Origin: JACMLD01 sp044223995
GTDB lineage: Bacteria; Bacteroidota; Bacteroidia; Chitinophagales; Chitinophagaceae
Length of the DNA: 64,000 bases
Reading direction: 5' to 3'
NCBI GenBank assembly: GCA_044223995.1
Contig: JBGALE010000007.1
Coordinates: forward strand, 186,001 to 250,000
How positions within the stretch are numbered: the first letter of the stretch is position 1; every line of letters begins with the position of its first letter. Under the pieces are notes generated by a model that worked only from the letters and a program-made list of their open reading frames with translations, was not told the origin of the DNA and searched no databases. The translations under genes and the position numbers were made by a program. Positions 1 through 8,889 of this stretch are shown one piece after another.

Positions 1-187
1 CCCGTTCAGTACAGGCAAAGGCGGAATCGTAGTGAAAGGCTTCAAAATAAGTTTCTGCTTTATCGAGTATGTCAAACACCTGCAATGAATCTTTGGTACT
101 ATAAGACGATTGGGCCCTGGCGGATGGCAGGTAAAGGATGGCAGTCAGGAAGGCACAGGCAATAAAAAGTCGGGCCCTTTGCTTCAT
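1..187 (-). CDS. Secreted protein, N-terminal fragment (possible TPR sensor kinase)
   Basis: Only the first 62 codons are inside the window; the gene runs off the left edge. The ATG at 185-187 starts a clear Sec signal peptide: positive MKQRAR, a hydrophobic stretch, and a cleavage site after the Ala-Arg-Ala at residues 24-26. The mature part begins with Ser/Thr-rich residues and then a helix reading DILDKAETYFEAFHYDSAF. That pattern resembles the first tetratricopeptide helix of periplasmic TPR domains in Bacteroidota histidine kinases such as the one at 39076-41175. The kinase part is an inference from this resemblance and cannot be seen here. Its short AT-rich upstream region (188-396) faces the small gene at 397. 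Confidence 0.6.
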   Translation of the reverse strand, partial: MKQRARLFIACAFLTAILYLPSARAQSSYSTKDSLQVFDILDKAETYFEAFHYDSAFACTER

Positions 188-396
188 AGTAACGATGGTT
201 GACCGGGTTATTTCGTATCAAAAATTACAATTTATTCCGGTATCAGCGTGAAATACTCAAAGGGAATTTTTAGGACTCTGTCTGTACAACAGTTATTGGC
301 GAAAGTAAATTTGGTATTGCAAAAAAAAACTCTCCGAAATAATTCATCTCAGGTATCTGGTTTCTTCATACGCTTTGCCTGATAAACTTATTAAAT

Positions 397-642
397 TTGA
401 GTACGAACACAGTGGAAGCAGACATACCGGACCCAAAGGCAGGGAAGCTTTTAAAAGATATTGCCGATATGAATCTTATAACGATTCAGGATGCTTCAAA
501 TGATGGCTTTCTTAAATTGCTGAGAAAGCTGCGTACAAAAGGTAAAAAACATCCAATTACATGGAAGGAAATAACCAACGAGGCTGAATCCGTAAGAGCT
601 GCCCGCTATGCCAGGTACACAAAAAAATATGGCAGTTCATGA
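397..642 (+). CDS. Small antitoxin-like protein, orphan
   Basis: An 81-residue soluble basic protein with a TTG start. It is organised as a 'DPKAGKLLKDIADMNLI' N-terminal half and a C-terminal half ending EEI/TNEAESVRAARYARY-KK. The combination of 'KLL-DLADLNLI' and a terminal 'EI..EVE.VR..RYA' is common in short Bacteroidota proteins annotated as antitoxins that pair with PIN-domain toxins. That assignment is from memory of the family, not from a search. No toxin-sized reading frame follows on this strand, so it would be an orphan. No ATG is available upstream in frame, so the TTG start is uncertain. It could also be a plain hypothetical regulator. Confidence 0.5.
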   Translation: MSTNTVEADIPDPKAGKLLKDIADMNLITIQDASNDGFLKLLRKLRTKGKKHPITWKEITNEAESVRAARYARYTKKYGSS

Positions 643-1001
643 TGCAAAAATCTTTATCTATTTATTGTTAATTGGGCAATAAGGAATCCGTCCTTTTGCC
701 TTCCCTTCCTTATACCATCAATCATGGTTTGTTGGTATTTCAATTGGCATCGCATCCTTATATGAATATTTATTTTAAATTGCATGTCCCCCTTGGTCAA
801 CATGACAATTTTATGACGAGCCCTTACCACCGTTGAGCGTTTATAACAACCGCTCATATATTTATCTGACAACTTGCAGGCTAATGATTGTCATAATCAT
901 GTGAAAATAAAAATGCGGCGTATACTTGCAGCCGTTTTTATTGAAACAAGATAAACAAATCAAATTTCTTATTGTATTTAAAACCATTAAACTAACACAG
1001 A
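643..1001. other. Gene-free leader region upstream of susC
   Basis: No convincing coding sequence lies here. The short reading frames on the minus strand have no family-like pattern and no conserved start context. The main structure is the terminator-like hairpin at 906-942, listed separately. The stretch is AT-rich and most likely holds the susC promoter and its 5' leader. Confidence 0.6.
906..942 (+). promoter_or_regulatory. Terminator-like hairpin in the susC leader
   Basis: An inverted repeat with arms AATAAAAA-tg-CGGC (906-919) and GCCG-TTTTTATT (931-942) around an 11-nt loop. The T run on the 3' arm makes it look like an intrinsic terminator. It sits 59 bp before the susC ATG and has no gene ending just upstream, so it may act as an attenuator or leader structure. 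This function is an inference. Confidence 0.45.
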
Positions 1002-4000
1002 ATGAGAAAACTCGCTCTACTACTGTCTTTCCTCGTGTGTTGTATTGTGCTGCATGCACAGACAAGAGAAGTTTCCGGAAAAATCACTGATGCAAAAGAT
1101 GGCGCACCGGTTGTGGGCGCCACCATCCGCGCAAAAGGCAGCAATGCCGCTGCCGTATCCGGAGCAGACGGTTCATTTACATTGAAAGTACCTTCCTCCG
1201 CTAAAACACTGATCGTTTCCTATGTTGGTTATACCGACCAGGAAGTGGCCATTGACAAAGCATCCAGCATCCAGCTTAACCAGGCAGATAAGTCACTGTC
1301 TGAAGTAGTGGTGGTTGGTTATGGTACCAAAATAAAAAGAGATGTAACCGGCTCCGTGGCTAAAGTTGGCCAAAAGGAACTGGCCAATGCTCCTGTTACT
1401 TCTTTTGAAAGCGCCATCCAGGGAAGGGCTGCCGGCGTATTGGTAGAACAGCAAAACGGTAAAGTAGGACAGGGTATCAAAGTACGTATCCGTGGTTCTG
1501 CCTCTGTTACTGCGGGAAATGAACCCCTGTATGTGGTAGATGGCATCCCCTTGCAGAATACCAACCTTTCGAGCAATGGTGCGCAAACGAATACCCTCAC
1601 CGATATCAATACCAACGATATTGAATCCATTGAAATCCTGAAAGACGCATCTGCTGCTGCTATCTACGGTTCAAGGGCATCCAATGGTGTTGTACTGATT
1701 ACTACCAAAAAAGGTAAAGCAGGTAAATCAAAAATAGAAGTAGGTGCTTTTTACGGCACACAAAAACCTACTGGTAAAAGAGATTTCCTGAATGCAAAAG
1801 AATATGTTGACTATTTCAGGATGGCTGCTGCCAATGCTTCACGCCTCGATCCGTCTTTCGACTATGTGGCATTTACAGAAAGCAGGCTGCAACGTTATTC
1901 TGCCGGTAATACCGATTACCAAACTGCCAAGGTAAATACCGACTGGCAGGACCAGGCATTTCAACATGCGCCTATTTCACAGTATGATCTTAACTTTTCC
2001 GGTGGTAATGAAAAAACCACTTTCTATATGGGTGGTCAATACCTGGATCAAACAGGTATCATTGTCCACAATGGCTTTAAAAGATACAGCGGCCGTTTGA
2101 ACCTGGAGCACAAAGTGCGCGACTGGTTGTCATTGGGCATGAACATGAGTTTCTCCCGCTCCATTAACAACCGGGTATCCAATGACAATGCATTTTCTAC
2201 ACCATTGCAAATTGTAGCACTCTCCCCCATTACCCCATTGATTGATCCAAGAACAGGGTTAACCAGCGGTGCACTGGATCTGAATACAGGAAAGCCAAAT
2301 ACCAACTTCCCTGTATACTACAATCCTTTGCTCAACGTAGAGAACGCGTTTTATAATACCACCGTCAACCGCACACTGGGCAATCTTTTTGCCAATGTCA
2401 ATTTGTACAAAGGTCTTACTTTCAGAAGTGAGTTTGGACTGGATCAGCTCAACCAGAATGAAGAAAGTTATGCCGGCCGCCTGACCGCCCGTAACCTGGG
2501 TGTGCCAAGCGGACAGGGATTTTATTCATCCGATGAAATACTAAACCTCAACATCAATAACTTTTTCCAGTACAATACAAACTTTGCAAAAGTGCACGAC
2601 CTGGACGTAGTGGCTGGTACCAGCTACCAGGACTGGAGAATTGCGTCTTCCAACTTAACGGGTGAACAATTCCCCAGTGATGCGTATAAAAAACTGGCGA
2701 GCGCTGCATCACCAACTCTTATCAGTTCAAGTGCATCCAACTGGAAGCTGCTGTCTTATTTTTTGAGGGCCAACTATAAGTTTAACGATAAATACCTTGT
2801 ATCACTCAGTGGCCGTTACGATGGTTCTTCCAGGTTTGGTTCCAATAACCGTTATGGTTTCTTCCCCGCTGCATCCGTGGGCTGGATACTCAGCGAAGAA
2901 AAATTCCTGAAAGATGTACAGTGGCTCAACTTCCTGAAGTTAAAAGCCAGTTATGGTACAACGGGTAACTCGGAGATTGGTGATTTTGCTGCCAGGGGAT
3001 TGTATACCGGTAATGCAGGTTACAATGGCTTACCCGGACAACACCCCACTCAATTGGCCAACCCGGATTTGAAATGGGAATCCACTGCCAGCTTTGATGT
3101 GGGCTTTGAAGCCAGCATTATTAAAAACAGGATTTCTGTTGAAGTGGATTATTACAACCGCAACACACGCGACTTGCTGTTAAATGTAAACGTTCCGGCT
3201 ACCAGCGGTTTCAGTACACAGTTGCGTAATGTGGGTAAACTGAACAATAAAGGTTTTGAGTTTACCATCAATAGCGAAAACTTTGTGGGCAAGGATTTCA
3301 GGTGGTCAACCAGTATCAATTTTGGTGCTAACAAAAATAAAGTAACCGACCTGGGCGGCCAGCAAATTGGTACACTGAACCGCGCTATGGAAGGTGAACC
3401 ACTGGGTGTGTTTTACGCACGTGAATTTGCCGGTGCAGATCCTGCCAATGGCGATGCGTTGTATTATAAGAACACCGTTGGATCTGATGGTAAAATCGAC
3501 CACACTACTACCAATGATTATAACGCAGCAAAGGATGTGCGCATTGGTAACCCCAATCCTGATTTTATCTATGGTGTCCGCAATACATTCTCCTATAAAG
3601 GTGTTGACCTCGATGTACTGTTACAAGGCGTGCAGGGCAATGAAATATTCAATGGCGGCGGCCAGTACATGAGCGCGAGTGGAAGCAATGGTTTTGACAA
3701 CCAGACACGAGACCAATTGAATTCATGGAAAAAACCGGGTGATATCACCATGGTTCCGGAAGCAAGGTTATTCTTTGCCAATGGCACCGATAACAGCAGC
3801 CGTTATATTTCCGATGGTTCTTATTTAAGAGTGAAAGCAGTGACCTTAGGTTATAACCTCCCCAAATCTGTTCTTACAAAACTGCATGTGGACAAGGCAA
3901 GATTTTATATCCGCGCGCAGAATTTGTTTACCATTACCAAGTACAAAGGTTGGGATCCTGAAGTAAATGCCGACTTCCAGGCATCCAACATCAACCAGGG

Positions 4001-4064
4001 ACAGGATTTTTATTCCGCTCCCCAGTTAAAAACAATTGTATTCGGTTTAACGATTGGTTTATAA
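1002..4064 (+). CDS. SusC/RagA-family TonB-dependent outer membrane receptor
   Basis: A 1020-residue outer membrane importer that takes up an oligomeric nutrient with its SusD partner, powered by TonB. A signal peptide covers residues 1-19 (cleavage after LHA). A carboxypeptidase-regulatory-like domain follows (about 22-95, 'VSGKITDAKDGAPVVGATI'). Next comes the SusC hallmark 'LSEVVVVGYG' at about 98-107, then the plug (about 115-235, with 'VRIRGSASV' and 'YVVDGIP' and 'EILKDASAAAIYGSRASNG'), and then the beta-barrel to the C-terminus. The length is typical for the family (about 1000). It is followed 27 bp later by susD, so the two form one unit. No polysaccharide-degrading enzyme or SusR/HTCS regulator lies next to it, so the substrate cannot be inferred. 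Confidence 0.96.
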   Translation: MRKLALLLSFLVCCIVLHAQTREVSGKITDAKDGAPVVGATIRAKGSNAAAVSGADGSFTLKVPSSAKTLIVSYVGYTDQEVAIDKASSIQLNQADKSLSEVVVVGYGTKIKRDVTGSVAKVGQKELANAPVTSFESAIQGRAAGVLVEQQNGKVGQGIKVRIRGSASVTAGNEPLYVVDGIPLQNTNLSSNGAQTNTLTDINTNDIESIEILKDASAAAIYGSRASNGVVLITTKKGKAGKSKIEVGAFYGTQKPTGKRDFLNAKEYVDYFRMAAANASRLDPSFDYVAFTESRLQRYSAGNTDYQTAKVNTDWQDQAFQHAPISQYDLNFSGGNEKTTFYMGGQYLDQTGIIVHNGFKRYSGRLNLEHKVRDWLSLGMNMSFSRSINNRVSNDNAFSTPLQIVALSPITPLIDPRTGLTSGALDLNTGKPNTNFPVYYNPLLNVENAFYNTTVNRTLGNLFANVNLYKGLTFRSEFGLDQLNQNEESYAGRLTARNLGVPSGQGFYSSDEILNLNINNFFQYNTNFAKVHDLDVVAGTSYQDWRIASSNLTGEQFPSDAYKKLASAASPTLISSSASNWKLLSYFLRANYKFNDKYLVSLSGRYDGSSRFGSNNRYGFFPAASVGWILSEEKFLKDVQWLNFLKLKASYGTTGNSEIGDFAARGLYTGNAGYNGLPGQHPTQLANPDLKWESTASFDVGFEASIIKNRISVEVDYYNRNTRDLLLNVNVPATSGFSTQLRNVGKLNNKGFEFTINSENFVGKDFRWSTSINFGANKNKVTDLGGQQIGTLNRAMEGEPLGVFYAREFAGADPANGDALYYKNTVGSDGKIDHTTTNDYNAAKDVRIGNPNPDFIYGVRNTFSYKGVDLDVLLQGVQGNEIFNGGGQYMSASGSNGFDNQTRDQLNSWKKPGDITMVPEARLFFANGTDNSSRYISDGSYLRVKAVTLGYNLPKSVLTKLHVDKARFYIRAQNLFTITKYKGWDPEVNADFQASNINQGQDFYSAPQLKTIVFGLTIGL

Positions 4065-4091
4065 TCTAATGACACTTAAATCAGCACAAAA

Positions 4092-5438
4092 ATGAAAAAG
4101 AAAATAATATATCTCTCTGTTATCAGTCTCATGGCGATGACCAGTTGCCAGAAGGCGCTGGACACAACGCCAACGCAAAGTATCTCCGTCGAGGACGCAT
4201 TAAAAACCAGCAGTGATGTGCAGGTGGCACTGGTAGGCTCGTATGCCGATATGGGCGCAGCTAATTTATACGGCGGAAGGGTTTTTGTAAATCCTGATTT
4301 ATTGGGTGACAATGATGAATTGATCTGGTCAGGTACTTTCCAGGGTATGACACAGATATTCAACAAATCTATACCGGTTGACAATGGTTTTGTTTCCGGC
4401 ACATGGACGGCAGGGTATACCGCCATCAATGATGTCAATAACGTATTGAGCGCTTTGAATGTAGTGAACGCTTCCGATAAGGATCGCGTGGAAGGAGAAG
4501 CAAGGTTTATCCGCGGTACTACCTATTTTGATTTGGTACGTTTGTTTGCCAAAGCATACAATGATGGCACACCTGCCAGCAATCCGGGTGTGCCGCTGGT
4601 ATTAACGCCAACAAGAGGAATTGACGCGAGCAGTCTTGTTGCCCGCAATACAGTGGCTGAAGTGTATGACCAGATAATTGTTGACCTGACCAATGCCGAA
4701 ACAAAACTGCCTGCTTCGAATAGCTTCTTTGCTACCAAGTATGCTGCAGCGGCTATGCTGGCGAGAGTCTACCTGCAAAAAGGTGATTATAACAACGCCG
4801 TGCAGGCAGCCAACAGGGTAATTGCCTCCGGCAAATACCAGTTAAATGGTTATTTCCCGGATGAATTTCCTTTTAGCTTTAATGGCCCTACGCCCATCAG
4901 CAATACATCGGAAGATATTTTTGCGATGCAGGTTAATGCAACAAAAGGTATCAATGATTTCAATACCTTCTATTCTTCCAATGGAAGGGGCGATATATCT
5001 ATTACCGATAACCACCTTAATCTTTATGAAGCAGGTGATACCAGGCTGGATGTTTTTTATGATGACAATGGTTCCATCTTCTGTGGCAAATATGAAAATG
5101 CCTATGGCAATGTGCATGTAAGCCGCCTGGCGGAAATGTATTTGATCCGGGCGGAAGGCAATTTCCGGCTGGGCACCAGTGTAGGCGCTACGCCACTGGC
5201 AGACATCAATACCATTCGCGGAAGGGCAGGTATTCCTGCGCTGGTTACTGTTAACCTGGCACAGATATTAAAGGAAAGAAAAATTGAATTGTCGTTCGAA
5301 GGTTTTACGCTGCACGATGTGAAAAGACTGCAGGGAACAGTTGGTACATTAAGCTGGAATTCTCCCAAGCTGATATACCCGATTCCTGACCGTGAAATAA
5401 AAGTAAACAATAAGTTGACGCAAAACGAGGGCTACTAA
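4092..5438 (+). CDS. SusD/RagB-family nutrient-binding lipoprotein
   Basis: A 448-residue surface lipoprotein that caps the SusC barrel and binds substrate. The lipobox ends at Cys19 (AMTSC). An N-terminal SusD-like helical region (about 25-220) contains 'FIRGTTYFDLVRLFAKAY' and 'AAAAMLARVYLQKGDY', the TPR-like scaffold. The C-terminal RagB/SusD region includes 'RLAEMYLIRAEGNFRLG', 'INTIRGRAGIP' and the family's signature end 'ILKERKIELSFEGFTLHDVKR'. It is shorter than most members (480-600), matching the smaller SusD type. It is translated 27 bp after susC. A strong terminator at 5500-5540 closes the operon, so the next gene is a separate unit. Confidence 0.95.
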   Translation: MKKKIIYLSVISLMAMTSCQKALDTTPTQSISVEDALKTSSDVQVALVGSYADMGAANLYGGRVFVNPDLLGDNDELIWSGTFQGMTQIFNKSIPVDNGFVSGTWTAGYTAINDVNNVLSALNVVNASDKDRVEGEARFIRGTTYFDLVRLFAKAYNDGTPASNPGVPLVLTPTRGIDASSLVARNTVAEVYDQIIVDLTNAETKLPASNSFFATKYAAAAMLARVYLQKGDYNNAVQAANRVIASGKYQLNGYFPDEFPFSFNGPTPISNTSEDIFAMQVNATKGINDFNTFYSSNGRGDISITDNHLNLYEAGDTRLDVFYDDNGSIFCGKYENAYGNVHVSRLAEMYLIRAEGNFRLGTSVGATPLADINTIRGRAGIPALVTVNLAQILKERKIELSFEGFTLHDVKRLQGTVGTLSWNSPKLIYPIPDREIKVNNKLTQNEGY

Positions 5439-5499
5439 GCCGCAGGATACCCGCAGTTGCAGCTTGCTGTAAAGTAACTGTGCTGATGGAAAGTGGATG

Positions 5500-5540
5500 A
5501 TATACCAGGTGGATCGGAAGATCGCCTGGTATATTTTTTT
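5500..5540 (+). terminator. Intrinsic terminator after susD
   Basis: Arms ATATACCAGG (5500-5509) and CCTGGTATAT (5525-5534) pair perfectly and are followed by a run of T. It lies 61 bp after the susD stop codon and before the amidohydrolase gene. Confidence 0.85.
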
Positions 5541-5612
5541 GTAGCCTCACCAATTCAGGCAAGTTGCTCATCCGGCTTTTTATTCCTGCGTAGTTGTGTA
5601 AATTGCAGTTGC

Positions 5613-6338
5613 ATGAAAATTTGCGCCGTTCAATACAAACCCGTCAAAGGCAATATTGATAAAAATATTGAAAGGCATTTGTCTTCGCTTGAAATTGCTG
5701 TGCGGCATGGTGCAGATACTATCATATTCCCCGAATTATCACTGACGGGTTATGAACCAGCCCTTGCCAAGTCATTGGCTACAACTGTAAATGACAAACG
5801 ACTGGATGTATTTCAATCTTTTTGCGATCAGCATGGAGTAACTGTTGGCGTTGGTATGCCAACAACCGCCCATACGGGTATACATATTACCATGATTGTT
5901 TTTCGACCTGGTATTGCACGCGAAACTTACTGTAAACAATATCTTCATGCCGACGAGGAACCTTTCTTCGTAAGTGGCCGGGGCTCGATCGGTTTTCTTG
6001 CCGGAAAACAAATTGCACTTTCCATTTGCTATGAATTATCTGTCCCTGCACATGCCGCCCATGCACACAAACAGGGTGCGTCTATTTATTTATCCAGCGT
6101 TGCTAAAACACCGTCCGGTATGGATAAAGCCATTACTACATTGTCACAGACTGCTACGAGCTACAATATGGCAATATTGTTATCCAATTGCGTGGGCATG
6201 GCGGATGGTGAACTTTGTGGCGGGAGATCTTTCGCTATGAATAAACAGGGAACAATACTGGCACAACTGGACGAACATCATGAGGGAATCATACTGCTGG
6301 ATACCGCTGCAGGATCGGCAAATGTCATGCAGTGGTAA
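5613..6338 (+). CDS. Carbon-nitrogen hydrolase (nitrilase superfamily)
   Basis: A 241-residue cytoplasmic amidohydrolase of the nitrilase superfamily, which hydrolyses carbon-nitrogen bonds such as amides. The catalytic triad is visible: Glu41 in FPELSLTGYEP, Lys108 in YCKQYLHADEE, and Cys139 in SICYELSVP. The start is placed at the ATG at 5613 because the frame opens into MKICAVQYKP, the usual first strand of these enzymes; the 40 codons before it overlap the susD terminator and look non-coding. The length is normal for single-domain members (about 250-280), if slightly short. The substrate cannot be told from the sequence. It stands alone between two terminators or gaps. Confidence 0.88.
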   Translation: MKICAVQYKPVKGNIDKNIERHLSSLEIAVRHGADTIIFPELSLTGYEPALAKSLATTVNDKRLDVFQSFCDQHGVTVGVGMPTTAHTGIHITMIVFRPGIARETYCKQYLHADEEPFFVSGRGSIGFLAGKQIALSICYELSVPAHAAHAHKQGASIYLSSVAKTPSGMDKAITTLSQTATSYNMAILLSNCVGMADGELCGGRSFAMNKQGTILAQLDEHHEGIILLDTAAGSANVMQW

Positions 6339-6458
6339 AATTTCTTTTCTCCAATAATTCCCCCGCTGCAATGAAGAAATATTTCATTACAGAAAAATAT
6401 CATGCGGTGTCGCTGAAAAAGTTTAGATTTAATTTTTCTTCACCTTAAAACATGCTGT

Positions 6459-7067
6459 ATGATAAAGAAAATATTTCTCTCATTTTCTGTAGTGTCGCTG
6501 CTCAGTTTTACCACCGCCGATACCACCCTTACGGATGCAGAGCGCAAATTTGCCATTGATCATATGGAAGCCAGTAAAAAACATTTGCTGGAAGCTACCA
6601 AAGGGCTCAGTGCTGCGCAACTGAATTTTAAAGCCAGCCCTGAATCATGGTCTGTTGCAGAATGCACCGAACATATTGCTATATCGGAATCGCTCATCTA
6701 TGGAATGTTTGAAGGTTTGCTGAAACAAACACCCGACGCTTCCAAACGCGGTGATGTTAAGGTAACAGACGATAAACTGGTGGTCATGATTGCCGATCGC
6801 ACGACGAAAGTAAAAACACAGGAACCGTTCAAACCAACCGGTAAATTTGGCTCACAGGATGCAACCGTACAGGAATTTATTACGAAACGCGATGCCCATA
6901 TTGACTTTGTAAAGAAAACAAAAGATGATTTAAGGGATCGTTACCAGCAATTCCCTTTTGGTACCATCGATGCCTACCAGGTGCTTTTGTTTATGTCAGC
7001 ACATACAGAAAGACATATCAAACAAATCGAAGAAGTAAAATCAAATCCCAATTTTCCGAAGCAATAA
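6459..7067 (+). CDS. DinB-family protein, exported
   Basis: A 202-residue protein with a DinB/YfiT-like four-helix bundle. An N-terminal signal-like stretch covers residues 1-20, so it is probably exported to the periplasm, which is unusual compared with cytosolic DinB proteins but common in Bacteroidota. The metal-binding histidines are in place: His72 in AECTEHIAISE, and His182 and His186 in the C-terminal AHTERHIKQIEE. Helices 'LLEATKGLSAAQLNFKASPESWSV' match the family's 'SWS-.EhL.Hl' core. Related enzymes are metal-dependent thiol transferases or hydrolases; the reaction here is unknown. A bidirectional terminator follows at 7085. Confidence 0.85.
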   Translation: MIKKIFLSFSVVSLLSFTTADTTLTDAERKFAIDHMEASKKHLLEATKGLSAAQLNFKASPESWSVAECTEHIAISESLIYGMFEGLLKQTPDASKRGDVKVTDDKLVVMIADRTTKVKTQEPFKPTGKFGSQDATVQEFITKRDAHIDFVKKTKDDLRDRYQQFPFGTIDAYQVLLFMSAHTERHIKQIEEVKSNPNFPKQ

Positions 7068-7084
7068 CGCATCATATATTTATG

Positions 7085-7126
7085 TCCCTGCAGCAATTGA
7101 TGAAAATATTTGCTGCAGGGATTTTT
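7085..7126. terminator. Bidirectional intrinsic terminator
   Basis: Twelve-base arms TCCCTGCAGCAA (7085-7096) and TTGCTGCAGGGA (7110-7121) pair perfectly, followed by TTTTTATTT on the plus strand. It lies between the convergent DinB-like gene and the ABC exporter operon and could serve both. Confidence 0.85.
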
Positions 7127-7128
7127 AT

Positions 7129-8889
7129 TTAGCTGGCACGTTTGCCGTGCAGCAACATATTTACCGCATGATCGAATGAACCTGCCTTAATGACTTCGCC
7201 GGCATTCACAAAATAAATTTCATCTGCATTCTGTATCGTGTTTAACCGGTGTGCAATAATAACACGCGTGGTGGTTTCCGGTAACTTATCCAGGATATGC
7301 TGCAGCAATTGCTCCGTAATGGTATCGATATTGGCAGTGGCTTCGTCCAGTATTAATAAATCGGGATTGCGCAACACAGCGCGCATAAATGCAATCAATT
7401 GTTTCTGCCCCAGGCTGATGCTATCCCCCGCCGATGTGATGGTTGTCTCAAGCCCCTTTTCAAAAATATTCAAAAGGCTCTGCAGGTTGGCGTTTTTTAT
7501 TACTTCTTCCAGTTGTTCATTGGAATAATTCGTGTAGGTTTCATTCCCGTATAAAATATTTTCCCTGACAGTTCCCGTAAATAAAAACGGTTCCTGCAAA
7601 ATAAATCCGATCCTGCCCGTCCTCTCACCAGTTTCATACGTACGGATGTCTTTACCATTCAGCAATACCTGCCCTTTCACCGGGTCGTACAGCCTGGCAA
7701 TGAGTGAGGCCGTGGTTGTTTTTCCACCGCCTGTTGGCCCTACCAGGGCATAGGTTTTTCCTTTTTCAAAATTGAAACTGACATGGTGCAATATTTCTTT
7801 TCCACCGGGATATTCAAATGAAACATCTTTAAATTCCAGTAATGATTCGCTTTCTTCTTTTTTCCCACCAGGTATTACCCGGAGGTTCGATTCCATATTT
7901 AGTATATAGGATATTCTGTCTGATCCTGCCATAGCTACCTGGAAGTTGGTCCACAGAGCAGCGAGTTGACGCAGTGGATTGTAAAAGTTGGTGGCATAGG
8001 ACAAATAACTTACCAGCAACCCGATACTGAAATGACCGGTTGATATCAGGTAGATACCATAAGCCAGCACAATCAACTGCGCAAGACTGGATAATAATCC
8101 ATATACCGGTATAAAAATATTATTGGCAATACCGGCAGCCCTCGCCGCTTTGAAGTTATTGTCATTCGCTTCTTCAAAACGTTTCCGGAAATAATCGCGC
8201 CGGTTGAAAGCAATGATCACTTTGAAATTATTGAGGCTTTCCTGTATTTCGGCACTAAGCCCACCAGTGCTCGTCAAACTGGCTGCGTTTCGTTTCTTCA
8301 CCCATTTGGAAGCGAGTTTTGTAAAAATAAAAATCAGTAAACCCGGTACCAGTGTTGCCAGGCCCAGGCGGACATTTATCACCAGTAAAAAAATACCCGC
8401 TCCTGTCATGGTAGCAATCGTTCCAATGAACTGCATCAGTGATTGTGAAAAAAACTGGTTGATTTTATCGGTATCATTATTTACGCGTGAAATCAGGTCG
8501 CCGGCTTTGTTCTGGTTAAAAAAATCAACCGGTAAATCCTGGATTTTTTTAAACACCGTATTACGCAGCTTAAATAACATACGCTGTCCCACACCACCCA
8601 TGATTTTTGTTTGCAGGTAACTGGCGACGAAAGCAAGCATGTACATGCCCAGCAATAATCCTGAAAACCGTAGCACCCCATTATAATCCTTATGAACCAG
8701 GTAAGTATCGATGGTGTATCCAATAATAAATGGACCCAGGAGGTTTAGGCCTGAATTCATCAAAATAGCCAGCAGGGCCATGATCAAATTGGGCCTTTCT
8801 TCTTTTATCAGGCCAAGCAGGTTGCCCAGTATGCGCAGCGTAGAGCTTTTTTTCTGCTGTGCAGAAATATCATTTAGGTTGTAACTCAT
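7129..8889 (-). CDS. ABC exporter half, catalytically intact nucleotide-binding domain
   Basis: A 586-residue type I ABC exporter subunit: six membrane helices in residues 1-330, then a nucleotide-binding domain. Walker A is GPTGGGKTT (384-392), the Q-loop is FILQEP, Walker B is LLILDE with catalytic Glu516, and the switch histidine is His547 in IIAHRL. The signature loop is degenerate: ISLGQKQ instead of LSGGQ. Its partner at 8870 has the opposite pattern, so the two should form a heterodimer with one active and one degenerate ATP site, as in LmrCD or TM287/288. The start ATG lies inside the partner's 3' end (20-base overlap), indicating translational coupling. The substrate is unknown, perhaps drugs or lipids. 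Confidence 0.95.
   Translation of the reverse strand: MSYNLNDISAQQKKSSTLRILGNLLGLIKEERPNLIMALLAILMNSGLNLLGPFIIGYTIDTYLVHKDYNGVLRFSGLLLGMYMLAFVASYLQTKIMGGVGQRMLFKLRNTVFKKIQDLPVDFFNQNKAGDLISRVNNDTDKINQFFSQSLMQFIGTIATMTGAGIFLLVINVRLGLATLVPGLLIFIFTKLASKWVKKRNAASLTSTGGLSAEIQESLNNFKVIIAFNRRDYFRKRFEEANDNNFKAARAAGIANNIFIPVYGLLSSLAQLIVLAYGIYLISTGHFSIGLLVSYLSYATNFYNPLRQLAALWTNFQVAMAGSDRISYILNMESNLRVIPGGKKEESESLLEFKDVSFEYPGGKEILHHVSFNFEKGKTYALVGPTGGGKTTTASLIARLYDPVKGQVLLNGKDIRTYETGERTGRIGFILQEPFLFTGTVRENILYGNETYTNYSNEQLEEVIKNANLQSLLNIFEKGLETTITSAGDSISLGQKQLIAFMRAVLRNPDLLILDEATANIDTITEQLLQHILDKLPETTTRVIIAHRLNTIQNADEIYFVNAGEVIKAGSFDHAVNMLLHGKRAS

Noticed and set aside
654..872. Minus-strand frame of 72 codons upstream of susC
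   Set aside because: Lys/Met-rich without a fold-like pattern, and it overlaps the region with the leader; probably chance.
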